Positions 24,963-33,378 of a stretch of 64,000 bases of DNA are shown here, in pieces. The notes beneath the pieces were generated by a model. That model was not told where the DNA came from, searched no databases, and saw nothing but the letters and a program-made list of their open reading frames with translations. The translations under genes and the position numbers were made by a program. Every line of letters begins with the position of its first letter. Within the stretch, counting starts at the first letter, position 1. The DNA comes from an uncultured Pontibacter sp. (GTDB lineage: Bacteria > Bacteroidota > Bacteroidia > Cytophagales > Hymenobacteraceae): NCBI RefSeq assembly GCF_947499215.1, contig NZ_CANMNI010000001.1:744001-808000 (forward strand). Direction: 5' to 3'.

Positions 24963-25988
24963 CTAGTGTTTGGGATGATTCATTTCTTTGCCATGCTTAC
25001 CAAGTTCCTCCAGCGCCGCCCGGAAGCCTTGCGCTAGCTTGATGGCTGGGCCGCTTCCGTAATAATGAAGAAATATAATTCGCGGGTCATCGCCGAGCAT
25101 ATGGTGATGCAGGGCCACCACTTCCATATTATGTTGGCGCAAGGCCTTGATCACCGGATTTACTTCCTGCTCCAGCATGGCTATATCGCCCGCAATGTGC
25201 GCCCTTTCTTGTTTGCCAGCAAAAGAAGCCCATGAGTTGAGGCCTATGGAGGGTGTCATTTCCGCTCCCATCGCCATAATGGTTAGATCATCTCTGCCCA
25301 CTGTATACTTATAGGTAGGTCCATTTACCGTTCCGCTATACTTTACCACAGCATTTAAGGCTTGTATGTCAAAGTTTTCTTTGCCTGTGGGAGCTGCCGC
25401 TGTTGCGGGGGCAGTATTGCCGCTCTGTGCAGTTGGATTAGCAGCAGAGGTTTTAGGTTGATTCGCAGGTGCTAGCTTGCTTTGGCTGATGGTAGCAGCA
25501 AATTTTTTAGCCAGATCAGTGGGAGTGCCCATGCCATGCAGGTGCATGTAAAAGATCCGGGGCTCTTCGTAAAAGAAATGATTGTGAATTGCACTCACTT
25601 CCAACCCGTTCGCATGGGCTGCTGAAATCAAGGGATTCACTTCCTCCTGCAGCAACACGGTATCGCTCATGAGCATGGCCGTCTTACCATCTACTGTCTT
25701 CTTGATGGATACCCATCCTCCAAAGCCGAAAGCAATTGGCACAGATTCACCTTTGATCTTTACTTTTAAGTCATTACGGGGCAAGGGCGTGGTATGCGTC
25801 GCTTCAGCTTCTTTGTAGGTTCCCTTTTTCCCCATGGCAGTTTCGATCGCTGAAATCTCTGCTGTGGTTAAAGCAGGTGTGCTTCCTTTCTGAGGAGCTG
25901 CCAGCAGTTCAGGAAGACCTAAGACGGAAGCAGTTCCAAGCAAGGCCGTTACCTGTAATGCTTGCCTTCGGCTCATGTTGTTTTTCAT
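24963..25988 (-). CDS. Exported DUF1259 (LppY/LpqO-like) protein, two domains
   Basis: The 341-residue protein has an N-terminal MSRRQALQVTALLGTASVLGL stretch that resembles a twin-arginine signal (only one clear Arg pair). It contains two copies of the DUF1259 domain (about 35-165 and 200-335). Each has a MLxxEVNPxIxAxxxxGxEVxAxHxH pattern followed by PRIFYMH or PRIIFLH and a short Gly-rich end. The linker (about 168-197) is Ala/Thr/Pro-rich. The function is unknown; the conserved histidines suggest metal binding. It is convergent with chrA. Confidence 0.85.
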   Translation of the reverse strand: MKNNMSRRQALQVTALLGTASVLGLPELLAAPQKGSTPALTTAEISAIETAMGKKGTYKEAEATHTTPLPRNDLKVKIKGESVPIAFGFGGWVSIKKTVDGKTAMLMSDTVLLQEEVNPLISAAHANGLEVSAIHNHFFYEEPRIFYMHLHGMGTPTDLAKKFAATISQSKLAPANQPKTSAANPTAQSGNTAPATAAAPTGKENFDIQALNAVVKYSGTVNGPTYKYTVGRDDLTIMAMGAEMTPSIGLNSWASFAGKQERAHIAGDIAMLEQEVNPVIKALRQHNMEVVALHHHMLGDDPRIIFLHYYGSGPAIKLAQGFRAALEELGKHGKEMNHPKH

Positions 25989-26564
25989 ACTGGTTTATAC
26001 TTAAAAAAAGGAGAAAAGGTGATACAATATAAACTACTGCTATATCTAAATAAATATAACCACTTTAAACAGCCTTGTAGTTGCTACAGATCAGTCAATT
26101 ATTCACATTTGAATGTATCAAATAAATCAGTAGCTTTTAGTAGCACAGCTAGTTTTCCTTAGTTCATGTAGCCGCTTTCTGATTAGGTCAACACTGTTGC
26201 CGTTTCCCACTTTCTTATGCAGGCTAAAGTCCATAGCAAGCGTTATGATCAACAGGCACTCAATGCTACTATTGAAAAGTCTCTACCTCTCCACTTCTAC
26301 CTCTACATATTTACTCACGGCCACCAAATCACTGTGGATAAGGTTCGATAATTCAATCCTTTGGTCTACTAAAAAAGCCGCTTCAGATAAAACTGGAGCG
26401 GCTTTTTTTATAGCCTCCCTTTCAATTCATAGATTTAGCCTTTACAATTCTTGTGAAGCTAATTGCGCACTCTTCAAAGTTTTGCCCTAGCCCTTAACAC
26501 TCCTTTCAGTTGTGATAGGAACTGTAAATAATAGAGATGTACATCTGCCATGCATTATACTTTT
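25989..26564. other. Gene-poor stretch with a possible gene remnant
   Basis: No complete gene is convincing in these 576 bases. From an ATG at 26217 an open stretch of about 40 codons reads like a protein end (with SKRYDQQALNATIEKS) and stops near 26350; it may be a degraded gene. It is followed by GGTTCGAT and GGTCTACT, which look like a tRNA 3' end without its partner, and then a strong terminator. Confidence 0.4.
26371..26409 (+). terminator. Strong rho-independent terminator
   Basis: Stem AAAAAAGCCGCTTCAG (26371-26386) with CTGGAGCGGCTTTTTT (26394-26409), one mismatch, with a long T-run. No intact upstream gene is evident, which suggests the gene it served has decayed. Confidence 0.85.
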
Positions 26565-29500
26565 TTACCCATCTAGTGGCATCATATTATCATCAAGTCT
26601 CAGGTCAATCATTAAGAGGTTAGGGTCGATACCCCCGCGTTCAGGTTTTCGCGGCACTGTGATTTTTATCTTTTGCTCACCAGACCGAATGCGGTGCATC
26701 AGAAGGTATAGTGGCTCGTTTAACCCTTTACCCTCCTCATAAATGCCAACTTCCAGCCAATCATTCATCGGCACTTCATTTTCCTTACCTGTACTATCCA
26801 CGACCACCTTTTGAGCCTCCACCTTCAGGGTTACCTCCCAGTTGCCTGCATTCGTTTGCTCTGCTACAAATTGCTTTGTTTTAAGGCGCCAATACGTGTT
26901 CTCCTTAAACAGGTCATGTAACAAGTATTTCAATGAGTCAGGGGTAACCCTTTGTAGCTCATGATAGAGATCCAAGGTAGTCGGCAGAGGTAACTCTCCT
27001 GAAGTACGTTTTTGGAGCAGGCTCCGCAGTGCACCATTGACTTTTTCTTTACCTATGTACTTACTCAGGGTATACATGGCGAGACCACCTTTTTTATAAT
27101 ATAAAAAGGGTTCATCTGCCCTGATTAAGGAAGTTGATGCGAGTGAGCGTGGCATTGCATAGGAGTCATGCAAAAAGTTTACATATTTCTGCAAATGACC
27201 ATCACCATAGTTCTTTTCCAGCACCTGCATGCCGGAATACACTGATAGGCCTTCAATCAGAACACCGGCTCCTTCGACATAGGCAGGTGTTAATCTGGCC
27301 ATTCCCCACCACTGGTGCGCCACTTCATGCGCCAGAATATAATAGGGAAGGTCAAAGCCATCCGGACTGTCATCGGGATTCATAAGGGCATACTGTTCTC
27401 CATAGTATATGATGCTCGCATCCGCAGTTGCTCCACCCCCGGTGCCAGCGCGCTCTACTACCGTTAGATGTTTAAAGGGATAAGGACCAAACTGCTCCGT
27501 AAAGTATTCCAACGAAGCTTTTACGCTTCGGAGCATACGGTCTAGGTTCTGGGTATGATTTGGATAATAATACACCTTTATCGCGACATCATTCCACTTA
27601 CTTTCCTGCACCGCATAGTTACCTGATAAGATAGAGTACTCACCCCCGATACCCGCATCCGTTTTGTAATGGAAGTAGCGCCGGTCAACTGCTGTCCAAG
27701 TTTGTTGCAATACTCCGGGCGCGACGGCAACTTCATCCTTTGCCGTACCTACAATGGCTTCAAAGGTAGTCTGATCTGTACTGAACGGCTTTTTACGTTC
27801 CTTCTGAGCATAAAGAAAAGGTATGTCTGGGCGCGCAGCAAGCTGATGCTTTCTACGAAGGACAGTATCATTAATTTCTCTGTAGCGTTGGTAGCCAATA
27901 GTAGGTAGCAGGTCAAAATTCCTGAAATAGGTGCCGTTTTCCACCACCAAACCGTTCGTACCGCTATGTTGGAAACCACGGGGCTTATAGTTTACTAAAA
28001 AGTCTAATTGCAGGGAATCTCCCGGCCTTAATGGTTGCTCTAGTGCATAAATGTGGTAGCCGAGTACTTTGTCTATCAGCACGCCGGCAGCTGGCCGGTT
28101 GAAGTTTACTTCACCAATCTTTATGACCGGTACACTCCCTACATGTATCGAGTCTATTGGAAATGTTTCCTTATTCACCAGTGTATAGGTGCCACGAATA
28201 CTGGCTTCCTGCCGGTCGGGATAAATCTCGACATGCAGCTTTGTAGCTATCAGGTGGGGTTGCGGGGTATTTCTGTACTGCCCATAGCGCCGTTCGTATG
28301 CAGCCTTCCTCTCACTGATCTCAGAGCCAGTCAGGTACTCATTCAGGACATTCGTGTTATAGAAAACGAAGCTCCCCACGCTAAAGAGAAGCCCTGCACC
28401 GAGTATGGCAACCCAAGTTGTTGAGCGTGTGAAACGGCTCCTTGCTAGCTGAATACGATGTTTCAAACCTTGTTCCCTTCCCCGCGCCCAAAGCAATCTC
28501 GCAGCCACTGCCAGCAGTAAGGCCCAAGCTAACCAGTAGACTTTAAACCACAACCACGGCCCAAGTGTAGGTCCGAATCCACGCATATCGGTATACCACC
28601 ATCTTGGGTCTGCTCCAAAAATGAGCAAACTGTGCTCGACCTGGAAGGTGGAAGGAAAGGCCATAAAGCTAAAAACCAATAGCACCACCAGGTAACCAAT
28701 ATGTTTTTGATTTACTATTACATGTACCACAAAGACGAGCAGGGCAAATAGCAGGTAATCTACAAGCTGAAGCCCAAATAGGGTCTGCAGGTATAGACCT
28801 AGCTCCAATTTATCGTAGCCCAGGTATACCTGCATCCCTATACCTCCTGCCATAATCAAGGCCATCCAGACAACAATGATGAGACTTAACCCCAAGAACT
28901 TACCTGTGAAGAGTACCCAATCCGGTACAGGTGTTGCATCAGCTACATCACTTAGGCCTGCATCCCGCTCACGCCAAACAAGCTCACCAACGAAGTACAT
29001 GATAAGTAGCGGGATAACAACCCAAGGAGAATTGACGCTGCTTACAGGAGAGGTCAGGTAGGATAGCACCTGCTGGGTAGTGGGAAGCAGCGGAATCCCA
29101 TGCTCATTTAGAATGCTGCCACTGAATACAGCTGAGACCAGTGCAATGGTACCAACTAGTGTAAGTCCTATTGGATGTCGGGCTATTTTTCCAAAACATG
29201 CCCACGCAATGGTAAGCATCTGACAGAACCAGGTGGCAAAGCCAAAACTTCGCTGAATCTGCGGAACAGAAATGGCAGCTGCTCTAATTATTGCGGTTTC
29301 AGGAGAAGTCTTGACCTGTACTTTTGGATGCTTTTTAAAGCTACTCCACCAGCTGTTTATTGCGGGATTCGTAAAGCTGAAGCGACGATAGGTTAACCAC
29401 AACAGCCCTATAGCCACACTCCCCCACATGACACGATTCAGAAGAAACATACCTTCCAGCGTAACGAGTCGCGTGTTTTTCTCTGTTGCCGTCCATGTTT

Positions 29501-30155
29501 GTAGTTCGTTGCCTACAATACCGGCAACACCTACCGGATCCAGTAATTTTGTTAAGTCCCAGTTTCCAAAGAGCTTTGCTGCCGTCACCGCGATCATCTG
29601 AGGAAAAATGGCTAATAATAAGCTGGCCAGATAACTAGTCATCACCTGGCGGCTAAGCGCGGCAAAAGAGAATTGAAGCGCTGTTGCTACAAAAACAATC
29701 GGTAATGCAATTAAGAAGTATACATTCAAATACGCCAAAGGCCTGAACGGCAATAATTCTTCTTGCTCTATACCTGGCAGGTAGAAGGACAGCAACACAC
29801 CTAATGGTAAAGAAAGGATTAGCAATGCATTCACCGCAAAGGCTGCCAGAAATCGCCCGCCCAAGTAATCACGCTTCTTGACCGGAGAAGCATATATAAG
29901 AGGATGCATCCGCAGCTGTACGTCTCGTGCTGCCGCTTCGCTAGCCACGGACGCACCTATTACAAGCCAGATAAGGCAGCCAATAACAGTTATAGCCGTG
30001 ATGTGAAAGGTATTATTAGGGTATACGCCGTCGGCAGTTGCGATGACCAGCTTCATTCCGATTGTAAATGCGAGCAGGACTACTACATAGAGCCATGTGG
30101 AAATGCGCCCTACCTGATACGCAAACTCAGAGCGAAAAATCTTCCAGAGTATCAT
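26565..30155 (-). CDS. ABC transporter permease fused to M1-family metallopeptidase
   Basis: A 1196-residue two-part protein. Residues about 1-600 hold two blocks of ABC-2-type membrane segments (about 12 in total). After a last helix near 600-620, the C-terminal half is an extracytoplasmic M1 (aminopeptidase N-like) domain with the zinc motif HEVAH at 943-947 and a likely third ligand Glu968 in LIEGLSVY, about 20 residues on. This fusion is a known Bacteroidota architecture, often described as ABC transporter permease/M1 aminopeptidase. The substrate is unknown. The ATPase gene upstream overlaps by 4 bases, so the pair is one unit. Confidence 0.9.
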   Translation of the reverse strand: MILWKIFRSEFAYQVGRISTWLYVVVLLAFTIGMKLVIATADGVYPNNTFHITAITVIGCLIWLVIGASVASEAAARDVQLRMHPLIYASPVKKRDYLGGRFLAAFAVNALLILSLPLGVLLSFYLPGIEQEELLPFRPLAYLNVYFLIALPIVFVATALQFSFAALSRQVMTSYLASLLLAIFPQMIAVTAAKLFGNWDLTKLLDPVGVAGIVGNELQTWTATEKNTRLVTLEGMFLLNRVMWGSVAIGLLWLTYRRFSFTNPAINSWWSSFKKHPKVQVKTSPETAIIRAAAISVPQIQRSFGFATWFCQMLTIAWACFGKIARHPIGLTLVGTIALVSAVFSGSILNEHGIPLLPTTQQVLSYLTSPVSSVNSPWVVIPLLIMYFVGELVWRERDAGLSDVADATPVPDWVLFTGKFLGLSLIIVVWMALIMAGGIGMQVYLGYDKLELGLYLQTLFGLQLVDYLLFALLVFVVHVIVNQKHIGYLVVLLVFSFMAFPSTFQVEHSLLIFGADPRWWYTDMRGFGPTLGPWLWFKVYWLAWALLLAVAARLLWARGREQGLKHRIQLARSRFTRSTTWVAILGAGLLFSVGSFVFYNTNVLNEYLTGSEISERKAAYERRYGQYRNTPQPHLIATKLHVEIYPDRQEASIRGTYTLVNKETFPIDSIHVGSVPVIKIGEVNFNRPAAGVLIDKVLGYHIYALEQPLRPGDSLQLDFLVNYKPRGFQHSGTNGLVVENGTYFRNFDLLPTIGYQRYREINDTVLRRKHQLAARPDIPFLYAQKERKKPFSTDQTTFEAIVGTAKDEVAVAPGVLQQTWTAVDRRYFHYKTDAGIGGEYSILSGNYAVQESKWNDVAIKVYYYPNHTQNLDRMLRSVKASLEYFTEQFGPYPFKHLTVVERAGTGGGATADASIIYYGEQYALMNPDDSPDGFDLPYYILAHEVAHQWWGMARLTPAYVEGAGVLIEGLSVYSGMQVLEKNYGDGHLQKYVNFLHDSYAMPRSLASTSLIRADEPFLYYKKGGLAMYTLSKYIGKEKVNGALRSLLQKRTSGELPLPTTLDLYHELQRVTPDSLKYLLHDLFKENTYWRLKTKQFVAEQTNAGNWEVTLKVEAQKVVVDSTGKENEVPMNDWLEVGIYEEGKGLNEPLYLLMHRIRSGEQKIKITVPRKPERGGIDPNLLMIDLRLDDNMMPLDG

Positions 30156-31078
30156 AGCTGCACCTCTCTCTCCTGCAGCATTACCTGCTTTTGATTATAT
30201 CCTGCCATCGTGGTGAAGTAAACATCCTCCAGATCTGGGGGCACCAGTTCAAAGCCATTACCGGGATTTTCTTCGCTGTATACATGGACTACAGTTCGTC
30301 CGCTAAGCAGTTTAGTAGAGATGACCTTATACTCCTGCTCCAGCGCTGGCAACATGCTTTTCTCAACAATGCGGCGCCAAATCATTCCTTGCAGTTCTTC
30401 TATCGCATTTAAAGGCTCCCCTTGCTGCAGTATTTGTCCTTTGCTGATGATAGCCATTCGGGTGCAAAGCTCGCTGACATCTTCAACAATATGGGTAGAT
30501 AGAATCACGATGCTGTTCTCGCCCAGCTCACTCAATAGGTTGAGAAAGCGTACCCGCTCTGCTGGGTCTAGGCCTGCTGTAGGCTCGTCTACGATCAGCA
30601 ACTTAGGATTGCCCAGTAATGCCACTGCCACGCCGAAGCGTTGCTTCATACCACCCGAGAAGCCACCCAATTTTTGCCTGCGTACATCCCACAGATTAGT
30701 TTGTTTTAGCAAGGCTTCTACCACTTCTTTTCTGGAAGCCCAGTTGGTGATTCCTTTGAGCACGGCGAAGTAATCGAGTAGATCTTCCGCTTTCGCTTTA
30801 GGGTAGAGCCCGAACTCTTGTGGCAGGTAACCGAGCGTCTGACGCACCTCCTCCTTCTGCTTCACTACATTTATTTCACCTAAAATTATATCCCCTTCAT
30901 CGGGGTCCTGCAGCGTAGCTAGTGTGCGCATGAGCGTAGACTTTCCTGCGCCGTTAGGGCCTAGCAAGCCGTACATGCCCGAGGGAATGTCTAAGGAAAT
31001 ATTGTTCAAAGCCTTTACGCCATTGGCGTAGGTTTTAGAGACATTGCGGATGGACAGGGTGATCTGGTTATTTTCCAT
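30152..31078 (-). CDS. ABC transporter ATP-binding protein
   Basis: From the ATG at 31078 the protein is 308 residues; an upstream ATG at 31096 (MKKSETM) is a reasonable alternative. It has Walker A GPNGAGKST at 40-48, signature FSGGMKQR and Walker B LLIVDEPTAGLDP in the middle third. It belongs to the multidrug/antibiotic-type (CcmA) ATPases and drives the permease-peptidase fusion encoded next. The stop overlaps the next gene by four bases. It is divergent from the LytS/LytT pair, which may control it. Confidence 0.92.
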   Translation of the reverse strand: MENNQITLSIRNVSKTYANGVKALNNISLDIPSGMYGLLGPNGAGKSTLMRTLATLQDPDEGDIILGEINVVKQKEEVRQTLGYLPQEFGLYPKAKAEDLLDYFAVLKGITNWASRKEVVEALLKQTNLWDVRRQKLGGFSGGMKQRFGVAVALLGNPKLLIVDEPTAGLDPAERVRFLNLLSELGENSIVILSTHIVEDVSELCTRMAIISKGQILQQGEPLNAIEELQGMIWRRIVEKSMLPALEQEYKVISTKLLSGRTVVHVYSEENPGNGFELVPPDLEDVYFTTMAGYNQKQVMLQEREVQL

Positions 31079-31324
31079 AGTTTCAGATTTTTTCATTCTA
31101 ATTGCTAGAAGAGAGAGAAGCATCTTTAGAGCGCCTTCTCGCTTATTTCCAGAATAAAGGAAACGGTATGGTAATGGAAAGCAAAAAGCAATATGCTACC
31201 TCTGTAAAGTAGTCGACCAATGGCGACTTTGCATCCGCCAAAGCACTTGCAGGATCAATAAGCGGTTTCGCAGATTGGTATCAGGCTCCTGCCGAGTAGA
31301 TAGTATAGGAATGGCAGGAAAAAA

Positions 31325-31332
31325 TATCTTTG
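31325..31332 (+). promoter_or_regulatory. -7 promoter element of the lytS-like gene; probably leaderless
   Basis: TATCTTTG matches TAnnTTTG and ends four bases before the ATG at 31337. Transcription from it should begin at or next to the start codon. No -33 TTTG is seen. Confidence 0.55.
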
Positions 31333-31336
31333 TGCT

Positions 31337-32368
31337 ATGCATCGAATTAAAAAGGTATTCACGCTCATCCACATCGGTCTCTGGATTCTGTTTAGCCTGT
31401 TGATAGCGCTTCAACTAAGTCAGGATACTGTTCACTGGTTTAAATTAACTGTGGCAGTCGTCCTGACAGCTATGTATGTTTTTTACAGCCATTTCTTTCT
31501 CCTGACCCGCTATTTAGGCAAAAGAAAAAAAGGTGCTTATTTCCTCCGGCTTTCAGGAATCACATTGTCCGGTCCGATCTTATATATGCTTCTTCATTAC
31601 AAAAGGCTGGATACTTTCGACCTTTTGTACTATTTTGTCTCCCTGTTCTCAATTATAATCCCCTTTATTTTCCTAAGCTGGTTGGCCAGAGTTACAGAGA
31701 ATTTGGTGCTTAATACCATCAAAAAAGAGCAGCTAGAGAAACAGGCTGTACAGGCTGAACTATATTATTTGAAGTCACAGATCAATCCGCACTTTCTGTT
31801 CAATACACTCAATAACATCCACACCTTGGTTTACAAACAAGCTGCTACTGCTCCGGAAGCTGTCCTTCGTTTGTCTTCCCTGATGCGCTACATGATCTAT
31901 GAATCAAATGCTCCCACGGTACCGCTTTCACGGGAGATGAACTACCTGGAGGATTATGTGGGTTTGCAGCAGCTCCGGTATAAAAAAAGCCCGGTTGTAG
32001 ACCTGGAGTTAGAAGGAGATACGGAGTCCTGCCACATTGCTCCGCTGCTTTTCATACACCTCTTGGAGAATGCCTACAAACACAGCCCGGCCCGTCTGGA
32101 ACCAGGCGACATAAAAGTTAGGATAGTGATAAAAGAAAATACGCTTATCTTCAGCATACAAAATCCTATTGAGAAGAATCGGGGTAATACGCTGGAAGAG
32201 CCAAGTGGTATTGGTCTGCCAAATGTTCAGAAAAGGCTGGCTTTGTTATACCCGGATCAACACACCCTAGAGATAGATAACTCGGGTGAAAAATTTACAG
32301 TTACATTAAAGATTCACGGTCTTCGTTTACAGGTTCATGAAAGAAAAGCTCACCTGCTATATAATTGA
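31337..32368 (+). CDS. LytS-family sensor histidine kinase
   Basis: A 343-residue sensor with four N-terminal membrane segments (about 10-30, 38-58, 72-88, 97-117), a short coiled coil, then the His_kinase family core KSQINPHFLFNTLNNIH with phospho-accepting His152. An N-box LLENAYKHSP and glycine box GIGLPNVQKRL complete the ATPase. It should phosphorylate the LytT-type regulator encoded next, whose start overlaps this gene by 32 bases. It is divergent from the ABC-peptidase operon. The signal is unknown. Confidence 0.93.
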   Translation: MHRIKKVFTLIHIGLWILFSLLIALQLSQDTVHWFKLTVAVVLTAMYVFYSHFFLLTRYLGKRKKGAYFLRLSGITLSGPILYMLLHYKRLDTFDLLYYFVSLFSIIIPFIFLSWLARVTENLVLNTIKKEQLEKQAVQAELYYLKSQINPHFLFNTLNNIHTLVYKQAATAPEAVLRLSSLMRYMIYESNAPTVPLSREMNYLEDYVGLQQLRYKKSPVVDLELEGDTESCHIAPLLFIHLLENAYKHSPARLEPGDIKVRIVIKENTLIFSIQNPIEKNRGNTLEEPSGIGLPNVQKRLALLYPDQHTLEIDNSGEKFTVTLKIHGLRLQVHERKAHLLYN

Positions 32369-33065
32369 TGACGAGCATCTTGCCCAGGAAATACTGGAAG
32401 AGTATGTAGCGAAAGTTCCTTTCTTGGAGTTGAAAGGAACCTTTATTAGCCCATTAGAAGCAGCTGCCCAACTAAAGGATGATAAACCCGACCTGCTTTT
32501 CTTGGACATTAACATGCCGGACCTCGATGGGCTCAGCTTCATCCCGATGCTGAACCCAAAGCCCATGATCATCCTGACGACTGCCTATGATCAGTATGCC
32601 TTGAAAGCCTTTGAACTGGAAGTGAAAGATTACTTGGTAAAGCCTTTTTCCTTCGAGCGATTCTACAAAGGCGTGCTTCGGCTATACCAAGAACAAACCA
32701 GTCGTCAGCAAACCGAAAAGAAGGAAGCGATCGCAGAACCGAGACATGAGCAGGAGTATATTTTCCTTAAGGTGGGCCATCGTATCCAAAAAATTGCGAC
32801 ACGTGATATTCTCTACATAGAGGGCATGAAAGACTATCTGAGAATCCATACAGCCAAGGAAAAGATCATGTCTTTGCTAAGTTTTGCGAAACTGGAGGAG
32901 CTGCTGCCAGCCCAAGACTTTGCCCGCGTACACCGTTCCTTTATGGTTTCTATCGATAAGATAGACCATATTGAAAAAAACAGGATCCAAATAGCTGATC
33001 AAGTTATACCTATTAGCGAAACCTATAGTGAGAGCTTTTACAAGAAATTAAGAGGCTTGATATAA
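32337..33065 (+). CDS. LytTR-family response regulator
   Basis: The 242-residue regulator has an N-terminal receiver domain (1-120) with acidic pocket Asp11-Asp12, phospho-acceptor Asp57 in LFLDINMPDLDG, and Lys102 in YLVKPF. The C-terminal LytTR DNA-binding domain (about 145-240) contains DILYIEGMKDYLRIHT and the FARVHRSFMVSIDKID core. It is the partner of the LytS-like kinase upstream (32-base overlap). Likely targets include the divergent ABC-peptidase genes; this is inferred from position. Confidence 0.93.
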   Translation: MKEKLTCYIIDDEHLAQEILEEYVAKVPFLELKGTFISPLEAAAQLKDDKPDLLFLDINMPDLDGLSFIPMLNPKPMIILTTAYDQYALKAFELEVKDYLVKPFSFERFYKGVLRLYQEQTSRQQTEKKEAIAEPRHEQEYIFLKVGHRIQKIATRDILYIEGMKDYLRIHTAKEKIMSLLSFAKLEELLPAQDFARVHRSFMVSIDKIDHIEKNRIQIADQVIPISETYSESFYKKLRGLI

Positions 33066-33378
33066 ATATAATTTAGATGTGACGCTATAGAACATCTTCA
33101 TGCAGGTTTTAAAGCTCTGTCAATGCCACTAAATACATATGAATAAGGGTTAATAACTCAATAATTGGTCTACTTACTGCCCGCTTCAACGTTTGCTCTT
33201 CTGGAATCGTAATCCTGAAAAGACCAACGCACCATCGCTGACCGTAGTAAGGATGCTTTACTTTAGGCAGCAATAGTGCGTTGCATTAATTTTTAGTAGC
33301 TGTGAGCAGCCTTATCACAAAATTATAAGTGATATCTACGTTTTAATTGGCTATAGTATAACACCACCTACAATAGAG
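33066..33378. other. Intergenic region between convergent genes
   Basis: No gene seen. An 8-base inverted repeat, CAACGCAC (33225-33232) and GTGCGTTG (33276-33283), with a long spacer, is present but not convincing as a terminator. Confidence 0.4.
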
